A stretch of 5,528 nucleotides of DNA from Deinococcus sp. (GCA_016199255.1 JACQHA010000151.1:1-5528), one strand, 5' to 3'. Shown: positions 1-5,528, counted from the stretch's first letter. Program-made: numbers and translations. The notes: generated from the sequence alone by a model not told the origin.

Positions 1-339
1 AACGAAGCTCAGGCGGCCACCCCGAGCCCAGGTACCCCACCTCTCCCACCTGCGAACCTGGCCGCTACGGCGGTCTCCGGGAGCCAGATCAACCTGAGCT
101 GGCAGGACAACGCCAGCGACGAGGGTGGGTTCAAGCTCGAGCGGCGGACCGACGCCGCCAGTGGCTGGGTGCAGATGGGCACCGTGGGAGGGAATGTCAC
201 GAGCTACCAGGACACTGGCCTGGTGGCTGGCACCACCTACTTCTACCGGGTGCGGGCGTACAACGCCCAGGGGGACTCTACCTACTCCAACGAAGCTCAG
301 GCGGCCACCCCGAGCCCAGGTACCCCACCTCTCCCACCT
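1..339 (+). repeat. Tandem 288-base FN3-coding repeat with an exact 51-base linker copy
   Basis: Bases 1-51 and 289-339 are identical and encode the end of one FN3 domain plus the Pro-rich linker (NEAQAATPSPGTPPLPP). The offset is 288 bases, or 96 codons, and the same offset aligns the domain landmarks, for example the GEGGF-region codons at 121 and 409. Outside the 51 bases the two domain copies have diverged at many positions, including amino-acid changes. The left copy begins at the window edge, so the exact identity may extend further upstream. Confidence 0.85.
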
Positions 340-606
340 TCGAGACTGACTGCTACCGGCGTCTCCCGGACCCGGATCAACCTGAGCTGGCGGGACAACT
401 CCACCGATGAGGGTGGGTTCAGGATTGAGCGGATAAGCCGCACCACAGGGGCCTGGATCCAGGTCGCCACGGTGGGAGCGAATGTTTCTAGCTATCGGCA
501 CACCAGATTGCGGCCCAACACTACCTACTATTACCGGGTGCTGGCCTACAATGCCAACGGGGACTCAGCCTACTCCAACGAGGCCTCGGCCCGAACCAGG
601 AAGTGA
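1..606 (+). CDS. Fibronectin type III repeat protein, C-terminal part (5' end outside window)
   Basis: The reading frame is open from the first base to a TGA at 604-606, giving 201 residues of a larger protein. Two FN3 domains are visible, at about residues 17-103 and 113-199. Each has the usual landmarks: an early strand with INLSW, the D-N-x-(S/T)-D-E-G-G-F turn, and a late strand with TYFYRVRAYN or TYYYRVLAYN followed by GDSxYSNEA. A Pro/Thr/Ser-rich linker (PSPGTPPLPP) precedes each domain. The partial linker at the left edge implies at least one more repeat upstream. FN3 modules in bacteria usually occur as spacers in secreted enzymes or surface adhesins, so an extracellular location is inferred; the catalytic or binding part would lie upstream. 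The protein ends at ARTRK just after the last domain, with no LPXTG signal or membrane anchor. In-frame ATGs such as the one at 169 are internal to a domain and are not starts. Confidence 0.9.
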   Translation, partial: NEAQAATPSPGTPPLPPANLAATAVSGSQINLSWQDNASDEGGFKLERRTDAASGWVQMGTVGGNVTSYQDTGLVAGTTYFYRVRAYNAQGDSTYSNEAQAATPSPGTPPLPPSRLTATGVSRTRINLSWRDNSTDEGGFRIERISRTTGAWIQVATVGANVSSYRHTRLRPNTTYYYRVLAYNANGDSAYSNEASARTRK

Positions 607-650
607 GGTGACCAGCCGAACAGGCCTGGTAGGATAGTCTGAATCCAGGA

Positions 651-683
651 GCAGGGGCGATGCAGGGCATGCGTTGCCCCTGC
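651..683. terminator. Hairpin between the converging FN3 gene and phoU
   Basis: The arms at 651-664 and 670-683 pair over 14 base pairs around a five-base loop (GGGCA). The outer eight pairs (GCAGGGGC with GCCCCTGC) are perfect, and the inner six include two G-T wobbles. It sits 44 bases after the FN3 stop and 8 bases from the phoU stop, where a shared terminator for two converging genes is expected. The run of T after the hairpin is only three bases long on the plus strand (686-688) and there is none on the minus strand, so intrinsic termination may be weak. The position and stem strength are the main support. Confidence 0.55.
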
Positions 684-691
684 GCTTTAGG

Positions 692-1360
692 TCAAGTTGC
701 CTCTGGGGGCTGGTGGGCCGATCCACGCCGGCCAGTAATCAGGTACTCGATGCGCTCAGCGATGTTCTCCAGGTGGTCCCCCAGCCGTTCCAGGGCGCGC
801 AGCAGGTTCATAATGACAATCGCCCGGCCAATGGTCCGGGGATCTTCCAGCATGTAGGTCAAGAGCCCGCGCTGCGCCTGGTGGTAGATGTCATCCACAA
901 TGTCGTCCAGCCGGTAGACTTCCCTGGCCGCGTCCAGCTTTTGCTCTAGAAAAGCCGTCACTGCCGCATCTGCCATTTTCACCAGCACGTCCCGCACGTG
1001 CACAATGTCGGTGTAGGGCCGGAGCAGGGGCTCTTTGGCCAGCACCACCGCCGCCTCCGCTACATGGGCGGCCTGGTCGCCGGCTCGCTCTAGGTCGGTG
1101 AGCATCTTGAGCACTGCCCCTACAAAGCGCAGATCCTTGGCCACTGGCTGCTGGAGCGCTAAGAGCTTGAGACACTGCTCTTCCAGCTCCGCTTCGCTTT
1201 TGTCCACCGCCTGGTCTAGGTGGATCACCTGGTCGGCCAGGGCTATATCCTGGTTGCGGAGCGCCTCCACTGCCAGGTACGTCATCTCCTTCACCTGGCT
1301 GGCCATGCGCACCACCCCAGAAGAGAGAGTGGTCAATTCCCGCTGGAAGGTGTCCCTCAT
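692..1360 (-). CDS. phoU: Phosphate signalling regulator PhoU
   Basis: This encodes 222 residues, the normal length for PhoU, a cytoplasmic all-helical protein. PhoU links the Pst phosphate transporter to the PhoR sensor kinase and restrains both when phosphate is plentiful. The sequence shows the two-fold three-helix-bundle design with the family's E/DxxxD metal-cluster motifs: D49-D53, E91-D95 in TDLERAGDQ, D152/D153-D156/D157 in LDDIVDDIY, and E191-D195 in LERLGDHLENIAERI. The start MRDTFQREL matches the usual PhoU N-terminus. An AGGGGAG site (1364-1370) sits three bases before the ATG, slightly close but usable. No pst or phoR/phoB gene is in the window: its downstream side faces the FN3 gene tail to tail and its upstream neighbour is an unrelated MOSC gene. 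It may therefore be a stand-alone copy. The C-terminal tail after about residue 208 is non-conserved in appearance. Confidence 0.95.
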   Translation of the reverse strand: MRDTFQRELTTLSSGVVRMASQVKEMTYLAVEALRNQDIALADQVIHLDQAVDKSEAELEEQCLKLLALQQPVAKDLRFVGAVLKMLTDLERAGDQAAHVAEAAVVLAKEPLLRPYTDIVHVRDVLVKMADAAVTAFLEQKLDAAREVYRLDDIVDDIYHQAQRGLLTYMLEDPRTIGRAIVIMNLLRALERLGDHLENIAERIEYLITGRRGSAHQPPEAT

Positions 1361-1467
1361 AGGCTCCCCTGGGCTCCTCGGGCCTCAGGTCTAGGCGAGC
1401 AATATCGCCTCGATACTAACAGAAGCTGCAGTGGGCTGGCGGCGGGGTGAGTCTGCTGTACACCTCC
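1361..1467 (-). other. Leader region between the MOSC gene and phoU
   Basis: This 107-base gap separates two genes on the minus strand. It contains a perfect AGGAGG on the minus strand (1462-1467) directly against the MOSC stop, with no ATG, GTG or TTG start at a usable distance. It also contains a 6-base-pair inverted repeat (1393-1398 with 1405-1410) in the phoU leader. I could not identify a convincing promoter or terminator, so whether phoU is read from its own promoter or through from the MOSC gene is open. Confidence 0.4.
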
Positions 1468-2148
1468 TCAGGGCTGGCGCTTTCCCTGGCCAGTGGCGAT
1501 TTTCTGAAAGTTCTGGCGCCAGCCCGGGGTGAGCAGGGGGCAATGAGCTAGTTCCGCCGCCGCCTCCCGGTTGGTGCCCTGGCTATAGATTTCCAGCACC
1601 CGGGCAATGCTCCACTGGGGAAACGGCCGGTCTAAGAGGTTAAGGGCCAGGCCTGGCGCCACGTGACCCTTGTGCAGCACCCGGTAATACCAGCCGCCCC
1701 GGTTGCTGGCTAGCACCAGCGCTGCCAGGTCCTTGATCCGCCACTTGCGGGCCAGTTTCCAGCAAGGCAACCTTGGCTGGGAGACCTGGATCTCTGCCTC
1801 AGCCACCGCGTAAGTGTCGCCCAGGCAGACGGTAGCCTCAGTCTGGCCGGCAATGGTGAAGTTTTCGCCAAACGCCCCGTAGGGCAAGGTGAGGGGGGCC
1901 AGTTCCTGGAGCCAGGAGGGATAGTGGTCGGCGGAGTAGCCCAGCACTGCCTTGTGGGAGCCGCCGTGGTTTTCCAAATCCGCCTGGCCATCGCCGGCTA
2001 GATTGTGCTGCCCCAGCCAGACCGGTCCTGGTACGGGCTCTTTGAAAATGCCACTGGTCCAGGGGCGGTCCGTGGGATCGGCGGCGCCGGCTACACCACA
2101 TTTCTTGGGAAGTCCAACTTGGATAGAGAGAAGGATGGGGGATTTCAT
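1468..2148 (-). CDS. MOSC domain protein, YiiM type (molybdenum-cofactor sulfur-carrier fold)
   Basis: This encodes 226 residues, close to E. coli YiiM (about 224), a MOSC-domain protein that uses molybdenum cofactor to reduce N-hydroxylated base analogues such as 6-hydroxylaminopurine. Visible YiiM-like landmarks are GDGQAD (52-57), ENHGGSHKAVLGYSADHY (59-76, where the family has KxHGGxxxAxxxYxxxHY), GAFGEN (91-96), GD (110-111), VSQPRLPCWKL (122-132) and GGWYYRV (151-157). Cys129 is the conserved MOSC cysteine. The C-terminal part, from about residue 178 (WSIARVLEIY) to 217, fits the three-helix domain found after MOSC in YiiM relatives. The ATG at 2146-2148 is preferred over the TTG just before it, because AGGAG (2155-2159) lies six bases from the ATG but only three from the TTG. 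No molybdopterin synthesis gene is nearby, so the substrate here is unknown. Family assignment is firm; detoxification of hydroxylamino compounds is inferred. Confidence 0.9.
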   Translation of the reverse strand: MKSPILLSIQVGLPKKCGVAGAADPTDRPWTSGIFKEPVPGPVWLGQHNLAGDGQADLENHGGSHKAVLGYSADHYPSWLQELAPLTLPYGAFGENFTIAGQTEATVCLGDTYAVAEAEIQVSQPRLPCWKLARKWRIKDLAALVLASNRGGWYYRVLHKGHVAPGLALNLLDRPFPQWSIARVLEIYSQGTNREAAAELAHCPLLTPGWRQNFQKIATGQGKRQP

Positions 2149-2154
2149 CAAGAT

Positions 2155-2159
2155 CTCCT
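2155..2159 (-). promoter_or_regulatory. Ribosome binding site deciding the MOSC gene start
   Basis: On the minus strand this reads AGGAG, six bases before the ATG at 2148. A TTG codon directly upstream of the ATG is also in frame but would be only three bases from this site, so the ATG is the better start. Confidence 0.75.
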
Positions 2160-2166
2160 GGACGGT

Positions 2167-2196
2167 ATTGTAATATCACTTAACCTGCAGTGACAT
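2167..2196 (-). promoter_or_regulatory. Candidate sigma-70-type promoter of the MOSC gene
   Basis: On the minus strand a -35-like ATGTCA (2191-2196, 4 of 6 matches to TTGACA) and a -10-like TACAAT (2167-2172, 5 of 6 matches to TATAAT) are separated by 18 bases. Transcription would start near 2160, leaving a leader of only about a dozen bases that still holds the AGGAG site. The stretch is noticeably AT-richer than its surroundings. The short leader makes this tentative. Confidence 0.35.
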
Positions 2197-2252
2197 AGCC
2201 GCCTGCTCCATAGGGTATGCTAGCTCGGGGAGTTTGCACTTCCCTCCTTTCA

Positions 2253-2274
2253 CCGGGGGTGTCACCACCCCCGG
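2253..2274. repeat. Perfect 9-base-pair GC-rich hairpin in the divergent intergenic region
   Basis: CCGGGGGTG (2253-2261) and CACCCCCGG (2266-2274) are exact reverse complements around a four-base loop (TCAC). Neither strand has a T-run after it, so it is not a standard intrinsic terminator. It lies 105 bases before the MOSC start and 141 bases before the lipoprotein start. It could be an operator-like inverted repeat or an RNA leader structure; the sequence does not decide between them. Confidence 0.6.
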
Positions 2275-2403
2275 CACTATTAAGGGGATAAAACAGCTCC
2301 TGAACAGCATCTAGCCTGGTTGTGGTCTGGTGGCAATTCATAGTGTTTTCATGCCCCCTTTTCTATGCTCCAGCCAGCACTTCAGGGAGAGACCCTGGAG
2401 GAT

Positions 2404-2408
2404 GGAGG
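2404..2408 (+). promoter_or_regulatory. Ribosome binding site of the small lipoprotein gene
   Basis: GGAGG lies six bases before the ATG at 2415. This spacing and the signal peptide that follows fix the start and make this short frame a real gene, in preference to overlapping frames. Confidence 0.8.
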
Positions 2409-2414
2409 TAGCAG

Positions 2415-2753
2415 ATGATTCGGATAAAGAGCTTGTTAATTCTCAGTCTCCTGGGACTGGTAGCACTGGCAGCGGCCTGCGGCCCGGCAGTGCCGGCCAT
2501 CGACTTCACCGGCACATATACTGGCGCTGTCGTTCCAGTAGTCATCACCCTTGCTCAGGCCGGAGCTGCCATCACCGGGACGGCAGATCCCGTTGGGCCG
2601 CCGCCGCCGGTGCCGGTGGTGGCTACAGTAGACGGTCCAGGACACGCCACCGGGACCATAGGTGGCACAGCGGTCACGCTGGTGTTGTCTATAGACGGCG
2701 AGGTACTGTCTGTTCTGACTGGGGGGCCTGGATATCTCTTCAACAGGTCCTAG
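2415..2753 (+). CDS. Small putative lipoprotein of unknown function
   Basis: This encodes 112 residues. Residues 1-21 form a typical lipoprotein signal peptide: a charged start (MIRIK), a leucine-rich core, then LAAAC with the lipidated cysteine at position 22. Alanine at -3 is acceptable but less common than leucine. The mature part, about 90 residues, has no charged catalytic-looking residues. It alternates short beta-strand patterns with glycine turns: FTGTYTGAV, VVITLAQAGAAITGTA, VPVVATVDGPG, ATGTIGGTAVTLVLSIDG. Similar strand-turn patterns (VTLxLxxxGxxITGT...GTIxG) recur in small beta-barrel-like bacterial envelope lipoproteins, so a compact beta structure anchored to the outer face of the membrane is inferred. 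A Pro-rich stretch (GPPPPVP) sits mid-protein. The protein ends abruptly (GGPGYLFNRS), possibly short of a complete fold, but the terminator begins nine bases after the stop and no frameshifted continuation is seen. I do not recognise a specific family. Confidence 0.75.
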   Translation: MIRIKSLLILSLLGLVALAAACGPAVPAIDFTGTYTGAVVPVVITLAQAGAAITGTADPVGPPPPVPVVATVDGPGHATGTIGGTAVTLVLSIDGEVLSVLTGGPGYLFNRS

Positions 2754-2762
2754 AGTATAGGG

Positions 2763-2801
2763 GCTGGGGGTGAGAGGTCTGACCTCTCGCCCCCAGCTTT
2801 T
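2763..2801 (+). terminator. Strong intrinsic terminator of the lipoprotein gene, tail to tail with the DUF885 gene
   Basis: The arms at 2763-2778 and 2782-2797 pair over 16 base pairs with a single G-T wobble and a three-base loop (CTG), followed by TTTT at 2798-2801. It starts nine bases after the lipoprotein TAG. The DUF885 stop is only seven bases beyond the T-run on the opposite strand, so the same stem can form in that transcript too. No T-run follows it in that direction, so termination of the minus-strand unit is less certain. Confidence 0.85.
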
Positions 2802-2808
2802 CATCAGG

Positions 2809-4434
2809 CTAGGGCTTCCCATCCAGCCCCATGCCCCAGCGCACCAGCGATGGGGGAATGGTGCCAAAAGACAGCAGCCGGTCGTGGAAGGCGCGGAGCG
2901 AAAAGCGCCGCCCCAGCTTCTGGCGATAATCATCTCTCAGGCCCAGGATCTCCCTTTTGCCAATCACGTAGCTCATGGGCTGGGTGGGGGTCTGGCAGTA
3001 GCGCCGCACCTCGGCAAGAGCATTGGGCCGCTCCAAGTGCGCCATGTTCATCAGCATATCCACTGCCGCTTCAAAGCTCAGGCCCCTAGTGTGCAGCCCC
3101 GTATCTATAATCACCCGGCAGGCCCGCCACAAGAGGTCTTTGAGCTGCATCAGCCGCTGCCGGGGGTCGGTGTAGAACCCCTCTTCGTACATCATTTCTT
3201 CACAGTACAGCGCCCAGCCCTCGGCAAACACCGGGCTGTCCCCGGTCTGGCGGGCCTTGGACCGCACCCGGTTGGCCAGGCTGAACTGCAGGTGGTGGCC
3301 AGGATAGCCTTCGTGCAGGGCAGTGATGGGGATAGCGTAGCGAGAATGGCCACGCAGCTGCTCTTCGCGCTCTGGGGGCTCTAGCGCCTGGTTCACCGGG
3401 GTGACATAGAACAGTCCTTTTTGCTGCTTCTCAAACGGGGCAGCGGGCAGATAAGCCGCGTAGGGGGTGGTGGCCCGCTCATAAGGCGGCGTGGGGATGA
3501 CTTCCAGCTCCTCGCCATTGGGTATGGTGGCCAGGCCCCGCTCCCGGACAAACTCCTTGGCGCGCAGCATCTCTTGCTGGTAGGCTTCCACCAGCTCCTC
3601 TGCCGGGGGGTGGTGGGCCTTGAGCTGGTCCACTTGCTCCACCCAGCTCCGGTAGTGGTCAATCTCCTGCGCCACCTGCTCTAGTTCCGCCAGGGTAGCA
3701 TCGCGCACCTGGACGCCTATGGCCTCAAGCTCAGCGGCGTTATAAGGGAGCAGGTGGTTCTGAGCCAGCAGAGCGTCAAACGGTCCCCGGCCAATGGCGA
3801 AATCGCCATTAGAGCGGCTCAGATGGCTGGACTGGAGGAAGTTCAGGTAGTCCTCAGCAGCCGCCACCGCCTGAGCATTGGCAGCTAGCAACTCTGACTC
3901 CAGCGCCGGCACCTGCTTGGCCAATGGGGGGATCGCCTCCTTGAGGAAAGCCATGCCCCCCTTGGTGATGGCCATGGCCACTTCGCTGAAGGTGCGCGGC
4001 GAGTCCTGAAGATTGGCCCGGCCCTGGGCTAAGAGCTGCGGTACCTCTTTTAAGCGGCGCCAGATGTTCTCGGCGCGCTGCTCCAAGGGGGCGAACTGGC
4101 GCACCATCAGGAGAAACAGCCCAATCAGCGCAGTTTGCGGGTACAGGCCGGGGTTCTTCTCCCAGTGGCGGATATGATGGAAGTAGGTGCGGGTGGCGCT
4201 CAGCTGCCCTACCAAGAGCCGCCGGTCCAGCTCACTGTCAGCCTCGAGGCCAGTGAGGCTCTCCAGCTCTTTCTGCAATTGCTCTCCCTGGCGCACCCAG
4301 TCGGCCATGGCCTCAGGGGCAAAGTTTCCCAGGGTGTGGTCATAGTCGTGGATGCCCAGATAGGTGGCATTGACCGGACTCCCCTGGCACACCCAGCGCA
4401 CGTACTGGTCCACTAGAGCTGCAAATTGCTTCAC
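2809..4434 (-). CDS. DUF885 family metallopeptidase-like protein
   Basis: This encodes 541 residues, within the usual DUF885 size range. The family hallmark HEGYPGHHLQ is at 374-383. H374, E375 and H380/H381 form an expanded relative of the zinc-peptidase HExxH motif. EGWALYCEEM (405-414) follows 30 residues later and would supply a glutamate ligand as in gluzincin peptidases. A third conserved block, SYVIGK (488-493), precedes the C-terminal helical part. A metal-dependent peptidase role is inferred; no substrate is established by the sequence. There is no signal peptide or membrane segment, so it is probably cytoplasmic, whereas many family members are exported. The start is GTG (4432-4434) with GGAGG four bases upstream. 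It begins 11 bases after the stop of the ArsR-type regulator gene, so the two are almost certainly one transcript. The N-terminal part (about 1-300) is mostly helical in appearance, with many Glu/Gln-rich amphipathic stretches. Confidence 0.88.
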   Translation of the reverse strand: MKQFAALVDQYVRWVCQGSPVNATYLGIHDYDHTLGNFAPEAMADWVRQGEQLQKELESLTGLEADSELDRRLLVGQLSATRTYFHHIRHWEKNPGLYPQTALIGLFLLMVRQFAPLEQRAENIWRRLKEVPQLLAQGRANLQDSPRTFSEVAMAITKGGMAFLKEAIPPLAKQVPALESELLAANAQAVAAAEDYLNFLQSSHLSRSNGDFAIGRGPFDALLAQNHLLPYNAAELEAIGVQVRDATLAELEQVAQEIDHYRSWVEQVDQLKAHHPPAEELVEAYQQEMLRAKEFVRERGLATIPNGEELEVIPTPPYERATTPYAAYLPAAPFEKQQKGLFYVTPVNQALEPPEREEQLRGHSRYAIPITALHEGYPGHHLQFSLANRVRSKARQTGDSPVFAEGWALYCEEMMYEEGFYTDPRQRLMQLKDLLWRACRVIIDTGLHTRGLSFEAAVDMLMNMAHLERPNALAEVRRYCQTPTQPMSYVIGKREILGLRDDYRQKLGRRFSLRAFHDRLLSFGTIPPSLVRWGMGLDGKP

Positions 4435-4448
4435 AGAGCCTCCCTCTA
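4435..4448 (-). promoter_or_regulatory. Coupling junction: regulator stop codon, then the DUF885 ribosome binding site
   Basis: On the minus strand, the regulator's TAG (4446-4448) is followed at once by AGGGAGG (4439-4445), four bases before the GTG start of the DUF885 gene at 4434. Ribosomes finishing the regulator would sit over this site, which suggests translational coupling. The site also supports the GTG start, as no ATG lies at a suitable distance. Confidence 0.75.
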
Positions 4449-5528
4449 TTCTGGTAGCAAGAAGCGCCGCACCTGGTCCAGATAGGCTTCCAGCCGCTCC
4501 TGATTGAGCCGGTAGTAGACAAAGTTGCCCCGCTGCTGGGCGTCCACCAGCCCCTGGTCGCGCAGGATCTTAAGATGCTGGCTGGCGGTGGGCTGGGCAA
4601 TCCCCAGCCGCTCGGCGATCTCCCCGGTGTACCAGGCCTCCTGAGCCACGGCGCGCAAGATGCGCAGCCGGGTGGGGTCGGCAATGGCCTTAAGCGGCAC
4701 ACTCAGGCGCTGGGCCTCCTGGCTGAGCCGGCGTAGTGCCTCGGCCTGGGACATGCCGTAGCCCAGCGAATAGAACTGCTGCGAGCTGACCAAAACCCCG
4801 CTGGCGCCCGAGGAGAGGAGGGGGATGAGGCGGATGTGCCGCCCCTCGGCTACTGCCCGGCGCAGCGCCTCGGGGCGCAGCCGCGCCACGTGTCCCCGGG
4901 GCAGCGCCGCTAGCAGGTCGTCAAACAAGGGATCTAGCCCTAGCGCTTCACTCAGGCGCTGCACCTCCTGGCGCACGGCGCCGCCTTCCCGTTCCCATTC
5001 ACCAGAGAGAAACTTCTCCCACAGCTCGGCCACCAACCGGGCGTATTTGCGCTGGAAGGAGGGATCAAAGCCCCCCAGGCGCCCCAGGTTCTCCAGCACC
5101 ACCAGCATGGCCGCCCTGGCCTGGGGGGTCTCGGTGCCTTCCCGGTCGCCTTCCAAGATGGACTCGGCGAACTTCGTGCGCCGCCGGTCCACCTGGCAGC
5201 CCAGCCAGCCCTCCAGCTGCTGGCACAGTCTCTCCGGGGTGCTCTCCTCTAGAGCTGCCACCAGCGGTGCCGCGTCGTCTGAGAGCTGGGATAGCCCCCA
5301 GGCCTCGGCAAACAGTAAGAGCACCAGGTGATCAGTAGGTTTAGCCAGCCCTGCCTCAGCCAGCCGGGCAAAGAAGCTCCCCCCCAGCTGGAGCCGGGCC
5401 CGCTCGAAGCGCTCCAGGGGAATATCCAGCGGCTCGCTGCGGGAAAGGTGCACCAGTAGCATGGTCAGTTCTGCCGCCAGTGACGGTGCTACCACTAGCT
5501 GCCCCAGCCGCAGCCGCAGCCGCTCTTC
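4446..5528 (-). CDS. ArsR-type winged-helix regulator with a large N-terminal domain (5' end outside window)
   Basis: The frame is open through the right edge, giving 360 residues up to the TAG at 4446-4448; the true start probably lies beyond 5528. The last 80 or so residues are a clear ArsR/SmtB winged helix: LKAIADPTRLRILRAV, then the TGEIAERLGIAQPTASQHLKIL helix-turn-helix, then the wing QQRGNFVYYRL. The roughly 265 residues before it are a helical domain, ending in a short hydrophobic strand segment (HIRLIPLLSSGASGVLV). This resembles ArsR-type regulators with a DUF5937-like N-terminal ligand domain. The metal-binding ELCVCDL box of ArsR sensors is absent: the equivalent helix is YTGEIAERL, and the only cysteines lie far away in the N-terminal domain. 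A non-metal signal is therefore inferred. It probably regulates itself and the co-transcribed DUF885 gene. A GTG at 5493-5495 is in frame but has no clear ribosome binding site, and residues before it (RLRLRLGQLV) look like real protein. Confidence 0.85.
   Translation of the reverse strand, partial: EERLRLRLGQLVVAPSLAAELTMLLVHLSRSEPLDIPLERFERARLQLGGSFFARLAEAGLAKPTDHLVLLLFAEAWGLSQLSDDAAPLVAALEESTPERLCQQLEGWLGCQVDRRRTKFAESILEGDREGTETPQARAAMLVVLENLGRLGGFDPSFQRKYARLVAELWEKFLSGEWEREGGAVRQEVQRLSEALGLDPLFDDLLAALPRGHVARLRPEALRRAVAEGRHIRLIPLLSSGASGVLVSSQQFYSLGYGMSQAEALRRLSQEAQRLSVPLKAIADPTRLRILRAVAQEAWYTGEIAERLGIAQPTASQHLKILRDQGLVDAQQRGNFVYYRLNQERLEAYLDQVRRFLLPE

Larger units (their letters stand above)
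2149..2414. other. Divergent intergenic region between the MOSC and lipoprotein genes
   Basis: These 266 bases separate two genes that point away from each other, so promoters for both are expected here. The MOSC-side promoter candidate and a perfect hairpin are listed separately. A second, weaker hairpin (2380-2387 with 2393-2400, eight pairs with one wobble, loop AGAGA) lies four bases before the lipoprotein ribosome binding site, where it could affect translation. I could not pick out a good -35/-10 pair for the lipoprotein gene. No convincing coding frame was seen. Confidence 0.5.

Noticed and set aside
169..606. Separate short gene starting at the ATG at 169
   Set aside because: The ATG is in the middle of an FN3 domain and the frame continues upstream to the window edge, so this is an internal methionine.
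1035..1394. A 119-codon open frame on the plus strand
   Set aside because: It is antisense to phoU, whose motifs are intact, and its composition is low-complexity Ser/Ala/Thr.
1393..1410. Small inverted repeat as a phoU terminator or operator
   Set aside because: Only six base pairs with a six-base loop and no T-run; too weak to call beyond noting it in the gap.
2436..2933. A 165-codon open frame on the minus strand
   Set aside because: It runs opposite the lipoprotein gene and through its terminator into the DUF885 3' end. The lipoprotein frame has a ribosome binding site and signal peptide, and this frame has neither.
2770..3384. A 204-codon open frame on the plus strand
   Set aside because: It lies almost wholly antisense to the DUF885 gene, starts inside the terminator stem, lacks a ribosome binding site, and its translation has no recognisable motifs. 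High G+C creates such mirror frames.
4825..5331. A 168-codon open frame on the plus strand
   Set aside because: It is antisense to the ArsR-type regulator, rich in Ser and Arg as expected for a mirror frame, and has no start signal.
5493..5495. GTG as the true start of the ArsR-type regulator
   Set aside because: The frame stays open upstream to the window edge with protein-like sequence, and no good ribosome binding site precedes this codon.

Overview
The window is GC-rich bacterial chromosomal DNA (clearly above 60% G+C by eye). It has strong Shine-Dalgarno sites, one GTG start and compact spacing between genes. It carries five protein genes, two of them cut by the window edges, and no RNA gene, transposon, CRISPR array or phage signature. 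The mix suggests a free-living environmental bacterium: FN3-repeat surface or secreted protein, PhoU, MOSC protein, small lipoprotein, DUF885 metallopeptidase-like protein and ArsR-type regulator. A Chloroflexota-like or deep-branching Firmicutes-like lineage would fit, but the sequence alone does not settle this.

Layout, left to right. Positions 1-606 (+) are the 3' end of a gene for a protein with tandem fibronectin type III domains. It ends at a long hairpin (651-683) that separates it from a converging phoU gene (692-1360, -). Upstream of phoU on the same strand is a YiiM-type MOSC domain gene (1468-2148, -). A divergent intergenic region (2149-2414) follows, with a plausible promoter for the MOSC gene and a perfect GC-rich hairpin. 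Next is a small lipoprotein gene (2415-2753, +), which ends at a near-perfect 16-bp-stem terminator (2763-2801). That terminator lies tail to tail against a two-gene minus-strand unit: an ArsR-type regulator with a large N-terminal domain (4446 to beyond 5528) followed 11 bases later by a DUF885 protein (2809-4434).

The only clear functional unit is the regulator plus DUF885 pair, whose spacing implies co-transcription and probably translational coupling. The other genes look like independent housekeeping or accessory genes: phosphate signalling without the Pst transporter, a molybdenum-cofactor-type MOSC protein, and an envelope lipoprotein. I found no convincing new multi-gene system. The points most worth a second look are the regulator/DUF885 pair, with its unusual large sensor-like domain, and the exactly conserved 51-base linker between otherwise diverged FN3 repeats.
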